From positions 7,564,001-7,628,000 of the forward strand of contig NZ_CP107954.1 of the NCBI RefSeq assembly GCF_036067295.1: a DNA stretch of 64,000 nucleotides. The letters are read 5' to 3'. The position numbers and the translations under genes were made by a program. Positions within the stretch are counted from its first letter, which is position 1. Every line of letters starts with the position of its first letter. This document shows, in pieces, positions 51,261 to 59,835 of the stretch. This DNA comes from Kribbella sp. NBC_00382 (GTDB taxonomy: Bacteria > Actinomycetota > Actinomycetes > Propionibacteriales > Kribbellaceae). Below the pieces are notes generated by a model, which ran no database searches, had not been told where the DNA came from, and saw only the letters and a list, made by a program, of their open reading frames with translations.

Positions 51261-52409
51261 ATGCGGATCACGGTGGTAGGTGGTGGCGTGATCGGGCTGC
51301 TCACCGCGATCGAGTGCGTCCGCGCGCCCGGCGCCCACCAGGTCGACCTGGTGGACGCCGGCCCGATCCCGTCTCCGCTGGCCACGTCGAACGACCGGCT
51401 CCGGGTGACCCGCGCGCTGCACCGGGGCGACCCGGTGCTGACGGCTGCGGCCGCGGGCTCGCATTCCGCCTGGCAGGATGTCGAGCGGCTGCTCGGCACG
51501 CGGTTCTATCACCCGACCGGTGCTCTCACGGCGATGCCGGCTGAGCAGGCTCACGCCGAACTGGCCGAGCTCACGGTGGACGGCGCGAAGGCCTGGGCGC
51601 TCTCACCACAGGACCTGGCCAAGTGGTACCCACGCGTCCGCTTCCCCGTCGGCAGTGCTGCCGTGCTGGAGGCCACGGCCGGTGTCCTGCTGGCCGATCA
51701 CGCCTTGGTCGCCATGGCCCATTGGCTGGGCGAGCATCCCCGAGTACGGCTGCTCCCCCACCGCCAGGTCGTCGCGGTGTCCGAGGTCGACGGTGACGGC
51801 GTGATCCGGTTCGCCGATGGCGGGACGCAGTCGGCGGACCGGGTGGTGATCGCCGCCGGGCCCTGGTCACGCGAATTGCTGGCCGGCTCGGTCGGACCTG
51901 ACCTCACGTTGTACCGGCAGAGCGTGCTCTCCTACCGGCCGCCGACCTACCGGCGGAACTGGGCCGAGATGCCGGTGGTACTCGGTCTCGGCCCCGACCG
52001 CGATGCCTGGTTCATGCCGACGGTGGCGCAGTCGGGGGCGCCGATGCGGTTGAGCGCGGCGAGCGCGTGCCGGCCGGTGGACGAGATGACCGACCGCAGT
52101 ACGCCGGACCAGTGGCGTCATCACCTCATCGACCTCTTCTCGCAGCTGATCGAATCCTTCGACCCGGCCGGGGTTGTCGGCGCCAACGACGGCTACTACC
52201 TGGCCGAGCGCACGCAAGGCGGGCCACTGCTGGCGTCGTACGGGGCAGGCACGGTCTGGGCGTTCGCAGCCTGTGGCGGGATGTCCTTCAAGTTCGCACC
52301 CCAGATCGCCCGGGCGATCGCCGATCGTGCCATGGGTGCCCCGCCCCGCGCGACCGGTCTTGAGCCGATCGACAGGCCGCGACAGCTCGCCGCGGTCGGT
52401 GAGGAGTAG
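51261..52409 (+). CDS. DAO-family FAD oxidase (glycine/D-amino acid oxidase-like)
   Basis: This 382-aa flavoprotein has the FAD motif ITVVGGGVIGLLTAIE, FYHPTGALTAMP, GVLLADHALVAMAHWL, DRVVIAAGPWSRELL and SYGAGTVWAFAACGGMSFKFAP near the C-terminus. In triacsin and s56-p1 type pathways a DAO-family enzyme cleaves the N-N linked conjugate, releasing a free hydrazino acid such as hydrazinoacetate. Its position directly after the MetRS-like gene (6-bp gap) fits this role. Confidence 0.85.
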   Translation: MRITVVGGGVIGLLTAIECVRAPGAHQVDLVDAGPIPSPLATSNDRLRVTRALHRGDPVLTAAAAGSHSAWQDVERLLGTRFYHPTGALTAMPAEQAHAELAELTVDGAKAWALSPQDLAKWYPRVRFPVGSAAVLEATAGVLLADHALVAMAHWLGEHPRVRLLPHRQVVAVSEVDGDGVIRFADGGTQSADRVVIAAGPWSRELLAGSVGPDLTLYRQSVLSYRPPTYRRNWAEMPVVLGLGPDRDAWFMPTVAQSGAPMRLSAASACRPVDEMTDRSTPDQWRHHLIDLFSQLIESFDPAGVVGANDGYYLAERTQGGPLLASYGAGTVWAFAACGGMSFKFAPQIARAIADRAMGAPPRATGLEPIDRPRQLAAVGEE

Positions 52410-52413
52410 AGCC

Positions 52414-53670
52414 ATGAAGCTACTCGCGCTGGAAGCCGTGCAGAACGCCGGCTATTACCAGTCCCGTTACCAGCAGGTCGAGGAGTTCGGCGGCACGCTG
52501 CATGTGCTCAACGGTCTCGGCGAGCCAGGCTATTGGGCCGCCGACCGGTACCGGATCGCCGGCTCCAAGCACATCGACGACATCATCAAGGCTGCCCAGG
52601 AATGGCACGAAGCCGAAGGTTTCGACGGTGTGCTCACGTTCTCGGAGTCCGGTGTGCTCACGGTTGCTGCGGTGGCCGAGGCACTCGGGTTGCCGAGCGT
52701 GGGTCTCGACGCAGCCCGGATCAGCCGGAACAAGCTGCTGATGCGGCAGGCGCAGGAACTCGGCGGGGCGCCGGTACCGAAGTACCGGCTGGTACCTGAC
52801 GTCAACGCGGCGCTGGAAGCGGCCGAGGAGTTCGGCTACCCGATCATCCTCAAGCCGACGTTGGGTGCCGCGAGCAACTTCGTCTTCAAGGTGGACAGCC
52901 CCGACGAGCTGCGGACCCGGTTCCCGCAAGCGCTGGAGGGGATGGCAGGCATGTCGTGGTTCCGGATGGAGCCCGACGGGCTCGACCTCGGACCGTACGG
53001 ACTGCTCGTCGAGTCGTTCCTGGACGGGCGGGAGATGCAGATCGAGGCGCTCGCCTGGGACGGCGAGGTGTACCTCGGCTCGATCGTCGACCGGATCACG
53101 ATCGAGGGCAACACCTTCGACGACGACGCGCACCAGGCGCCGACGACGCTCGACGCGGATCAGCTCGCCGCTGTCCACGAGGTCGTCACCAAGGCTGCCC
53201 GCGCGCAAGGCCTCAAGCGAAGCGTGATGCATGCCGAGGTCCGTTTCCACCAAGGCAAACCGCACATGCTGGAGATCGCCGTGCGGCCGGGCGGTGGCGG
53301 GCTCGACTACTTCGCCCGGCTGAGCACGGGCTACTGCCCGATCCGCGCCACGATGGCGGTCGCTTCCGGTGTGAAGCCCGAGGTCCAGCACTATCACCCG
53401 ACCGGCGTCCACCTGGCCGGAACGTGCTTGATCAGCGCGCCCGGCCGGATCGAGCAGATCACCGTGCCGCCGGCGGTGGCCGAGTCCGACCGGGTGTTCT
53501 TCCTCAAGATCACGGCCAAGCCCGGCGACCTCGTCCGGCGCCCACCGGACGGCAACAACATCCTCGGCTTCCTCTGCACCAGCGGAGCGACGTTCGACGA
53601 GGCGATCGCGACGGCTTACGAGTTCGCCGCGCAGATCGACGTACGGCTCGCACTGCCGGCAACGGCCTAG
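52414..53670 (+). CDS. ATP-grasp ligase (L-amino acid ligase/carboxylate-amine ligase type)
   Basis: This 418-aa protein has a pre-ATP-grasp domain (MKLLALEAVQNAGYYQSRY), a central hinge with ISRNKLLMRQAQELGGAPVP, the nucleotide-binding lysine in FGYPIILKPTLGAAS, YGLLVESFLDGREMQIEA (ATP loop) and metal residues in SVMHAEVRFHQGKPHMLEIAVRPG. It resembles BacD-like and carnosine-synthase-like ligases that form dipeptides. It could couple the hydrazine or hydrazino acid to another amino acid without an NRPS. The ATG at 52414 follows GAGGAGTAGAGCC. Confidence 0.87.
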   Translation: MKLLALEAVQNAGYYQSRYQQVEEFGGTLHVLNGLGEPGYWAADRYRIAGSKHIDDIIKAAQEWHEAEGFDGVLTFSESGVLTVAAVAEALGLPSVGLDAARISRNKLLMRQAQELGGAPVPKYRLVPDVNAALEAAEEFGYPIILKPTLGAASNFVFKVDSPDELRTRFPQALEGMAGMSWFRMEPDGLDLGPYGLLVESFLDGREMQIEALAWDGEVYLGSIVDRITIEGNTFDDDAHQAPTTLDADQLAAVHEVVTKAARAQGLKRSVMHAEVRFHQGKPHMLEIAVRPGGGGLDYFARLSTGYCPIRATMAVASGVKPEVQHYHPTGVHLAGTCLISAPGRIEQITVPPAVAESDRVFFLKITAKPGDLVRRPPDGNNILGFLCTSGATFDEAIATAYEFAAQIDVRLALPATA

Positions 53671-53695
53671 AAGATCCACCAAGAAAGGTGACCTG

Positions 53696-55486
53696 ATGTC
53701 CACTACGTTGACCACGCAGGATTCCGGCCAGCCGTCCGAGGCGGGCCGGCCAGTCAAGGGTGGCATCGTCACCTGGGCCTGCAACCCCGGCTTCCCGCCG
53801 GCCGCGATCTTCCCGTTCACGCCGCGGGAGCGGATCGGGATCCGGAACCTGTACGAGTTCCAGATCCTGATGTTCCGTCCGCTGTACTGGCTGGGCAAGG
53901 ACGGCGCCGCGGGCGTCGACTACGACCGCAGCCTGGCGCACCCGCCGGAGTGGAGCGAGGACGGGCTGAGCGTCACCGTCACGCTGAAGGACTGGCAGTG
54001 GTCCAACGGCGAGCCGATCTGCGCCGACAACGTGATGTTCTGGGTGAACATGATGGCGGTGAAGGGCGACCGGCTCGGCTACTACGTGCCCGGCTACTTC
54101 CCGGACAACCTGTCGTCGTACGAGAAGGTTGCCGAGGACAAGGTCCGCTTCACCTTCAACGAGGTCTACTCCAAGACCTGGGTGGAGATGAACCAGCTGA
54201 CGCTGATCACCCCGATGCCGAAGGCCTGGGACCGTACCGCCGAGGGCCCGGCGCGCGCGTCCTTCGACAAGGACGACATCCCGGCCGTCTACGACTACCT
54301 CGTGTCGGAGAACGGCGACTGGACCGAGGAGGCCAACCTGCACCGCGGCGGCTGGGCCGACAGCCCGGTCTGGAGTGTCGTCAGCGGACCGTGGAAGCTG
54401 AAGAGCTACGACCTCGACGGCCTGGTCACCTTCGTCCCGAACGAGAACTACTCCGGCCCGAACAAGCCCCAGCTGGCCGAGTTCCGCCAGGTGCAGAACG
54501 ACACCGACGAGCTGATGTACGAACGGCTGCTGGCCGGACCGGATGCTGAGGACGGGATCCACATCGGCTATCTGCCGCCCGGCATGGAGGTGACGGACGG
54601 CAGCCCGGACCCGCTGGCGGAGAAGTACCGGGTGGTGCCGCAGGACGTGTTCGTGGTCAGGTACATGCCGTTCAACTTCGACAACGACTCCGACGCGGCG
54701 GCGATCTACAAGCACGCGTACGTCCGGCAGGCGCTGCAGATGTGCCTCGACCAGGACCGCATCATCCGTGAGGTCTTCAACGGCAACGCGTACCGGATGG
54801 ACGGTCCGGTGCCGCTGTCGCCGCCGAACCCGCACGTCTCCCCCAAGCAACTGAAGGACCCGATGCCGTTCGACCCGGCGGCCGCGAACGCGCTGCTCGA
54901 GTCACACGGCTGGGACACCAGCACGATGCCGGCCGGCTGCGTCCAGCCGGGCGAGGTCGACGGCTGCGCCGGCGAGGGCGTCGAGATCGGCGCGCACATG
55001 TCCTTCACGATCCGGTACGTCGAAGGCAAGGACGCGCTGGTCAAGCTGCTGGAGATCTTCAAGGAGGACGCGGCCAAGGCCGGGATCGAGCTCAAGCTGG
55101 AGCCCGTCTACGGCTCGGTGATGGTGGCCGAGGACCACGCCCCGAACCAGCCGGCCAAGCGGCTGTGGGAGATCAACACCTGGAACGGCGGCTGGTCGTT
55201 CTACGGCCACCTGACCGGCGAGATGCTGTTCGCCACCGGCGGCGGCAGCAACTTCGGCGACTACTCCGACCCGACCGCGGACAAGCTGATCGACGCGACC
55301 GTGCACAGCGACGACCCGGAAGCGATGTACGCCTACCAGGACTACATCGCCGAGCAGGTGCCGACGATCTGGTCACCGGGCTTCCCGAACCGGATGTTCG
55401 AGGTCGCCAAGAACCTGCGCGGCGTCGAGCCCTGCAACCCGTACGGCCTGATCAACCCCGAGGACTGGTACTACGTCGAGGACTGA
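53696..55486 (+). CDS. Family 5 (peptide/nickel-type) solute-binding-protein-like protein without signal peptide
   Basis: This 596-aa protein is like DppA/OppA-type ABC binding proteins along its whole length (LFRPLYWL-like early region, WSNGEPICADNVMFWVNMM, SGPWKLKSYDLDGLVTFVPNENY, VRQALQMCLDQDRIIREVFNGNA). It starts MSTTLTTQDSGQPSEAGRP, with no hydrophobic signal and no lipobox cysteine, and no ABC permease or ATPase gene is near. It should stay in the cytosol. It may carry or sequester a peptide-like pathway intermediate, or be an enzyme built on this fold. AAGAAAGG precedes the ATG. Confidence 0.8.
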   Translation: MSTTLTTQDSGQPSEAGRPVKGGIVTWACNPGFPPAAIFPFTPRERIGIRNLYEFQILMFRPLYWLGKDGAAGVDYDRSLAHPPEWSEDGLSVTVTLKDWQWSNGEPICADNVMFWVNMMAVKGDRLGYYVPGYFPDNLSSYEKVAEDKVRFTFNEVYSKTWVEMNQLTLITPMPKAWDRTAEGPARASFDKDDIPAVYDYLVSENGDWTEEANLHRGGWADSPVWSVVSGPWKLKSYDLDGLVTFVPNENYSGPNKPQLAEFRQVQNDTDELMYERLLAGPDAEDGIHIGYLPPGMEVTDGSPDPLAEKYRVVPQDVFVVRYMPFNFDNDSDAAAIYKHAYVRQALQMCLDQDRIIREVFNGNAYRMDGPVPLSPPNPHVSPKQLKDPMPFDPAAANALLESHGWDTSTMPAGCVQPGEVDGCAGEGVEIGAHMSFTIRYVEGKDALVKLLEIFKEDAAKAGIELKLEPVYGSVMVAEDHAPNQPAKRLWEINTWNGGWSFYGHLTGEMLFATGGGSNFGDYSDPTADKLIDATVHSDDPEAMYAYQDYIAEQVPTIWSPGFPNRMFEVAKNLRGVEPCNPYGLINPEDWYYVED

Positions 55487-55500
55487 TCCACCGCACAAGA

Positions 55501-55535
55501 AGAAAGCCTCCCCAGCCAGGCTGGGGAGGCTTTCT
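55501..55535. terminator. Bidirectional intrinsic terminator
   Basis: AGAAAGCCTCCCCAGCC and its exact complement surround a single A, a 17-bp perfect stem with A/T tails on both strands. It separates the plus-strand hydrazine operon from the minus-strand P450 gene. Confidence 0.9.
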
Positions 55536-55546
55536 CTTTGGCTAGC

Positions 55547-56791
55547 TCAGTGCTTCAGCGGTGTGGTTGCCGCCGGCAAGTGGTGCATGCCGCGCAGCAG
55601 CGTGCTCGGCTCCCACTCCAGGAACTTCGGGTCGGCGGTCATCCGCAGATCCGGGAAACGCTCCAGCAGCCGGGTGAGCGCGATGTTCGTCTGCATCTTG
55701 GCCAGCGGCTGGCCGATGCAGAAGTGCGGACCGTGGCCGAACCCGAGCACGCCCTTGGGCTTGCGGTCCAGGTCCAGCTTGTTCGCGTTCTCGTACTGTG
55801 CCTCGTCGCGGTGCGCGGACAGGATCGACAGCGCCATGATGCTGTTCTCCGGCACCACGGTGTCACCGATCTCGATGTCCTCCAGCGAGAACCGGAAGGT
55901 GGCCACCCCGACGCCGCCGTCGTAGCGCATCAGCTCGTCGATCGCCTGCGACATGATCCCCAGATCGCCGCGCAGCCGGTCCATCGCGTCCGGGTTGGTG
56001 AGCAGGCTGAGGATCGCGTTCGACAGCGTGTGCTGCGAGGTGATGTGGCCGGCCACGGTGTAGAGGAAGATCATCGCGACGAGCTCGTCGTCGGTCAGCC
56101 GGTCGCCGTCCGGGTTGCCCTCGATCATCGCGCTGACCATGTCGTCGCCGGGGTTCTTGCGCTTCATCTCGATGATCGACTGGCCGTACTCCTGGACGTT
56201 CTTCGACGCCTGCTCGACCACCTCCGGCGGGTGCCCCGCGCCGACCAGCTCGACCGCCCACTGCTGGAACCGCTCGCGGTCCTCGAACGGGATACCGAGC
56301 ACGTCGCAGATGATCACGATCGGCAGCGGCTGGGCGAACTCGGTCACCAGGTCGACGTCGTCGCGACCCTCGAGCTTGTCCAGGTACTGGCCGACCAGCT
56401 CCTCGATCCGGTCCCGGAAGTTCTCCATCCGCTTCAGCGTGAACGCCTTGCTCACCAGCGCCCGCAGCCGGGTGTGCCGGGGCGCGTCGGTGTTCAGCAT
56501 GTGCTGGGACAGCTCGTCGTCGAAGCCGACGTCGGGCTTGTCGGTCTCGACATACGTACCGGTGTGCCGGGCGAACATCTCGTTCATCCGGGTGCCGTCC
56601 TTGCTCACCCGCGGGTCTTGCAGCAGCGTCCGTACATCCGCGTACTGGGTGACGAGCCAGACGTCGGCACCGTGCGGGAAGACCACGTGGTGCACGCGGC
56701 CGGCCTTCCGGTACGGCTCGAGAATCTCGTACGGCCTCTGCATGAAGTCGTCCGGGATCCGGTCGAGGTCCCGATGGATTTCGATGGTCAT
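55547..56791 (-). CDS. Cytochrome P450
   Basis: This 414-aa P450 has the I-helix motif LYTVAGHITSQHTL (AGxxT), the ExxR pair in AIDELMRYDG, and the heme loop VLGFGHGPHFCIGQPLAK with the cysteine ligand. It is soluble and bacterial, of the CYP105/107-like style. It lies inside the cluster with a shared promoter, so it probably oxidises the hydrazine product or its amino acid part. The ATG at 56791 (MTIEIHRDL) is preferred over a longer frame at 56839. Confidence 0.94.
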   Translation of the reverse strand: MTIEIHRDLDRIPDDFMQRPYEILEPYRKAGRVHHVVFPHGADVWLVTQYADVRTLLQDPRVSKDGTRMNEMFARHTGTYVETDKPDVGFDDELSQHMLNTDAPRHTRLRALVSKAFTLKRMENFRDRIEELVGQYLDKLEGRDDVDLVTEFAQPLPIVIICDVLGIPFEDRERFQQWAVELVGAGHPPEVVEQASKNVQEYGQSIIEMKRKNPGDDMVSAMIEGNPDGDRLTDDELVAMIFLYTVAGHITSQHTLSNAILSLLTNPDAMDRLRGDLGIMSQAIDELMRYDGGVGVATFRFSLEDIEIGDTVVPENSIMALSILSAHRDEAQYENANKLDLDRKPKGVLGFGHGPHFCIGQPLAKMQTNIALTRLLERFPDLRMTADPKFLEWEPSTLLRGMHHLPAATTPLKH

Positions 56792-56870
56792 ATTGGTCCG
56801 ATCCTCCTGCCAGCAGGGCATGACGACGAGGGGGCACACGCGGTCCGCGATGTGTCGCCGTCACCCCACC

Positions 56871-56899
56871 AGAGGCGCTCGGGATTCGCGGTTGATACA
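56871..56899 (-). promoter_or_regulatory. Cluster promoter 3 (before the P450): TGTATC-N17-GCCTCT
   Basis: On the minus strand TGTATC (56899-56894) and GCCTCT (56876-56871) are 17 bp apart, 79 bp before the P450 start. The overlapping plus-strand ACACGTGT palindrome may add a further control. A TGTCCGGACA palindrome also lies in this 233-bp divergent region. Confidence 0.6.
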
Positions 56900-57024
56900 C
56901 GTGTTTTAGTTGCCTGCAAACCCTGTCCTGCGGGCGTTCGGCGCGGTAGCGTGCGGGACCAAATGTCCGCAGGCATTACTGTCCGGACACCTTGCCTGCC
57001 CGGAACCAAGGGGTGAAGTAACCG

Positions 57025-58326
57025 ATGAGTGAAGAAGTCGACCGCGATCCGGCACCGGCCGAACAACCTGGCACCGGGCTCGGCGCGATCGCGACCTGGC
57101 GGCAGACCTCGCTGACCTCGAAGGCGCTGCTGTTCGGCGTGTTCGTCAACCGGCTGGGCGCCTTCCTGCAGATCTTCCTGGTGCTGTTCATGACGCACAA
57201 GGGGTTCTCGGCCGGCGAGGCCGGCTTCGCGCTGGGCGTGTACGGCGCCGGCCATGTGCTCGGCTCGTTCGTCGGTGGCTGGCTCACCGACCGGCTGAGC
57301 GCGCGCGCCGCCACCTTGATCAGCATGCTCGGCTCGGCCGTGCTGATCGTCTCGATCCTGTACATCAAGCCGTACTGGCTGATCCTGCTCGCGATCCTCG
57401 TGGTCAGCACGGTCAGCATGCTGAACCGGCCGGCCGCGCAGGCGATGCTGGCCGAGCTGACCAAGCCTGGTCAGCTCGTGATGACGATGGCGATGTACCG
57501 GTTGGCGATCAACCTGGGTACCGCGGTCACCCCGATCGTGGGCGTGGCGCTGGTCTCGGTCTCGTACAACCTGCTGTTCTGGGCCGAGGCGTTCGCTGCG
57601 GTGCTCTACAGCGCCATCGCGTGGAAGTTCCTGCCTGGCAAGCCCAGTGCGGCTGAGCAGGCTCAGAAGGCCGCGGCGAAGGCGGCCGAGAAGAAGCAGG
57701 GCTACCGCGCTGTCCTCGCCGACTGGCGCTACGACTTCTACCTGGCCGCCGTCTTCTTGGTGACCATCGTCTACTGCCAGTACCTCGCGGTACTTCCGCT
57801 GGCGATCGTGGACGACGGCATGAGCCTGTGGTGGTACAGCCTGGTCGTCTCGGCGAACGCGATCGTGGTGGCGGTCTGCGAAGTGCCTGCCACCAAGTAC
57901 GTGCAAACCTGGCCGCTCCGAATCACCGCCATCGCCGGCTTCGGTCTCGTCGCCGTCGGATACGGCATGTATGCCATCGCCCTGATCCCAGCCCTCCTGA
58001 TCGTAGGCACGATCATCTGGACCGCATCCGAGATCATCGGCGCCCCGACGACCTTCGCCTACCCCGGCATGGTCGCCCCACCCCACCTGATGGGCCGCTA
58101 CTCCGGCGCCATGCTGACCGTCTTCGGCCTGGGCAACGCAGTAGGCCCCGCAGTAGGCGTCTGGGCCTGGTCCCACCTAGGCCAGTCCTTCTGGCTCTGG
58201 GCCGCCGGCGTAGCAGTCCTCTCCGCAGTCTGCGCCCGCATAGGCATGCGCCGCCCCGACGGAGAACCTTCCAAGATCCCCGCCCCCACCCCCACCACAG
58301 ACCCCAGCACCGAACCCGCCACTTAA
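57025..58326 (+). CDS. MFS transporter, probable product exporter
   Basis: This 433-aa protein has 12 predicted membrane helices, with the A-motif-like loop GGWLTDRLSARAATL between helices 2 and 3 and a charged central loop (AAEQAQKAAAKAAEKKQG). N- and C-terminal tails are hydrophilic and Pro-rich. It is divergent from the P450 and is the only transporter in the cluster, so export or self-protection is the likely role. Confidence 0.88.
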   Translation: MSEEVDRDPAPAEQPGTGLGAIATWRQTSLTSKALLFGVFVNRLGAFLQIFLVLFMTHKGFSAGEAGFALGVYGAGHVLGSFVGGWLTDRLSARAATLISMLGSAVLIVSILYIKPYWLILLAILVVSTVSMLNRPAAQAMLAELTKPGQLVMTMAMYRLAINLGTAVTPIVGVALVSVSYNLLFWAEAFAAVLYSAIAWKFLPGKPSAAEQAQKAAAKAAEKKQGYRAVLADWRYDFYLAAVFLVTIVYCQYLAVLPLAIVDDGMSLWWYSLVVSANAIVVAVCEVPATKYVQTWPLRITAIAGFGLVAVGYGMYAIALIPALLIVGTIIWTASEIIGAPTTFAYPGMVAPPHLMGRYSGAMLTVFGLGNAVGPAVGVWAWSHLGQSFWLWAAGVAVLSAVCARIGMRRPDGEPSKIPAPTPTTDPSTEPAT

Positions 58327-58417
58327 CAGCTAGCAACAAAACAACCCCGCCGCGGACTGAACTGCTCCCCGGAAGTTGGACTGAGAAATTCAGTTCCGGC
58401 TTCTGGGGAGTGTTCGT

Positions 58418-58906
58418 ATGGATCGGCGTAGCTCTTTGTCCGTGGGGCAGCGTGAGCAGGCGGTAGCGTGGTTCGAGGAGGATTTGGGGTATAGCTCGGT
58501 GGCGAGGCTGCTGGGTGTGGCGCTCTGGCCGGTCAAGCAGCTGTATGAGCGCTGGCGGATCTGGGGCAGAGGAGCGCTGGTGAGCAGGCCGACGAAGCGG
58601 TCGTACTCGTTCGAGTTCAAGCTGGCTGTGGTGGAGCGGTTCCTGGCTGGTGAGCCGGTGACCGTGCTGGCGGCCGAACACGAGTTGTCCTCGCCGGAGT
58701 TGGTGAGGGCGTGGGTGCGGACGTATCGGCGCGAGGGTGCTGAGGGGTTGCGGCCGAAGCCGAAGGGCCGGCCGCGCAAGGACCCGGACGCGCCGGTGCG
58801 GCCGACCTCGGAGTTGGAGCAGCTTCGCCGCGAGAACGAACGGTTGCGGGCAGAGAACGCCTACCTGGGAAAAGTACGGGCCTTGAGGGATCAGCAACGG
58901 CCGTGA
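58418..58906 (+). CDS. IS3-family OrfA (helix-turn-helix DNA-binding protein)
   Basis: This 162-aa protein has helix-turn-helix motifs (residues about 8-45 and 60-100, KRSYSFEFKLAVVERFLAG) and a C-terminal leucine-zipper-like coil (ELEQLRRENERLRAENAYL). It is typical of the IS150 group. Its last codons hold a G GGA AAA slippery site, and its TGA overlaps the orfB GTG. Confidence 0.9.
   Translation: MDRRSSLSVGQREQAVAWFEEDLGYSSVARLLGVALWPVKQLYERWRIWGRGALVSRPTKRSYSFEFKLAVVERFLAGEPVTVLAAEHELSSPELVRAWVRTYRREGAEGLRPKPKGRPRKDPDAPVRPTSELEQLRRENERLRAENAYLGKVRALRDQQRP
58867..58873 (+). promoter_or_regulatory. Candidate -1 programmed frameshift site
   Basis: G GGA AAA in the orfA frame fits the X XXY YYZ slippery form. 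The -1 frame is open from here into orfB, and the ACGGGCC and GGCCGT segments just downstream could form a stimulating hairpin. It would yield the OrfAB transposase. Confidence 0.55.
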
Positions 58907-59757
58907 AGGTGGCCGCTGTGATCGCCCTCAAGGCTGACTACCGTCTGGACTTGCTGTTGCAGATCGCGGGGCTGGCCCGGTCCACGTTCTTCTACCACCA
59001 GGCCCGCCTGGCCCGGCCTGACCCGATGGCTGAGTTGAAGACCGCGATCACGACCGTGTTCGAGGCCGCCGAGCGACGCTACGGGCATCGGCGTGTCCAC
59101 GCTGTACTGGCAGGGCAGGGCTGGCAGGTGGCGAAGAAGACCGTTCTGAAACTGATGCGCCGCCTCGGCCTCGTATGCCTGGTACGGCGCAAGAAGCGTT
59201 ACAACTCCTACCAGGGCGAGGCCGGCAGGACCGCTCCGAACCTGCTGGCCCGTGACTTCACCGCGACCACCCCGGCCCAGAAATGGGTCACCGACGTCAC
59301 CGAGTTCAGGATCGGAGACCGCAAGGTCTACCTGTCGCCGGTGATGGACCTGTTCGACCGCCAAATCATCGCCTACACGATCGCCGACTCACCGAACCTG
59401 GACCTGACCAACCAGTCACTGCGAGACGCTCTGGCCACCCTCGAGCCCGGCCAGGCACCGCTGGTTCATTCCGACCAAGGGTTCCAGTACCAGCACCCTT
59501 CCTGGCAGCGCCTGCTCGCCGCGGCCGGCGCAACCCAGTCGATGTCTCGCAAAGCCAACTGCTACGACAACGCCGTCATCGAGAACTGGTTCGGACACCT
59601 CAAAGAAGAAACCTTCAACCACACCCGATACCTCACCACCGACGCCCTCACCCAAGCACTCCACAACTACATCCACTGGTACAACAACCACCGCATCTCA
59701 ACACGACTCGAGGGCCTGAGCCCGGTGCAATACCGGACCCAGACCCTCGCGGCCTAG
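58903..59757 (+). CDS. IS3-family OrfB (DDE integrase domain)
   Basis: This 284-aa integrase has an HTH_21 segment (GHRRVHAVLAGQGWQVAKKT) and the catalytic core with WVTDVTEFRIGDRKVYL (first Asp), VHSDQGFQYQHPSW (second Asp) and ENWFGHLKEETFNH (Glu). Its ends agree with the IS150 group. It lies in the -1 frame from orfA and is probably made as a fusion. Confidence 0.93.
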   Translation: MKVAAVIALKADYRLDLLLQIAGLARSTFFYHQARLARPDPMAELKTAITTVFEAAERRYGHRRVHAVLAGQGWQVAKKTVLKLMRRLGLVCLVRRKKRYNSYQGEAGRTAPNLLARDFTATTPAQKWVTDVTEFRIGDRKVYLSPVMDLFDRQIIAYTIADSPNLDLTNQSLRDALATLEPGQAPLVHSDQGFQYQHPSWQRLLAAAGATQSMSRKANCYDNAVIENWFGHLKEETFNHTRYLTTDALTQALHNYIHWYNNHRISTRLEGLSPVQYRTQTLAA

Positions 59758-59835
59758 ACACCCCATAACCTCTTACTTAACCAGTCCAACTTTCGGGGAG
59801 CAGTTCAGACTGCGGCGGGGTTGTTTTGTTTGGTG

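Larger units (their letters stand above)
58358..59807 (+). mobile_element. Complete IS3-family insertion sequence, 1450 bp
   Basis: The 26-bp inverted ends begin TGAACTGCTCCCCG and differ at one position; the GAC target duplication flanks both ends (58355-58357 and 59808-59810). Two overlapping frames (orfA and orfB) with a frameshift site fill it. Ends and genes are intact. Confidence 0.92.
58335..59830. terminator. Bidirectional terminator stem split by the IS3 element
   Basis: The left arm AACAAAACAACCCCGCCGC (58335-58353) is the exact complement of 59812-59830. Without the IS the two 19-bp arms would be separated by only five bases and would end both the MFS gene and the convergent ligase gene. 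The IS3-family element lies in the loop. Confidence 0.85.

Noticed and set aside
47542..51554. Very long antisense frames (644 and 729 codons) opposite the hydrazine operon
   Set aside because: They are shadows of high third-position GC in the real genes. They show no family motif and are rich in Arg, Gln, His and Pro as expected for antisense reading.
57025..58326. Cluster promoter motif before the MFS gene
   Set aside because: The nearest candidate, TGTCCT-N17-TAGCGT, does not match the CTCT-ending second box, so it was not counted among the six sites.
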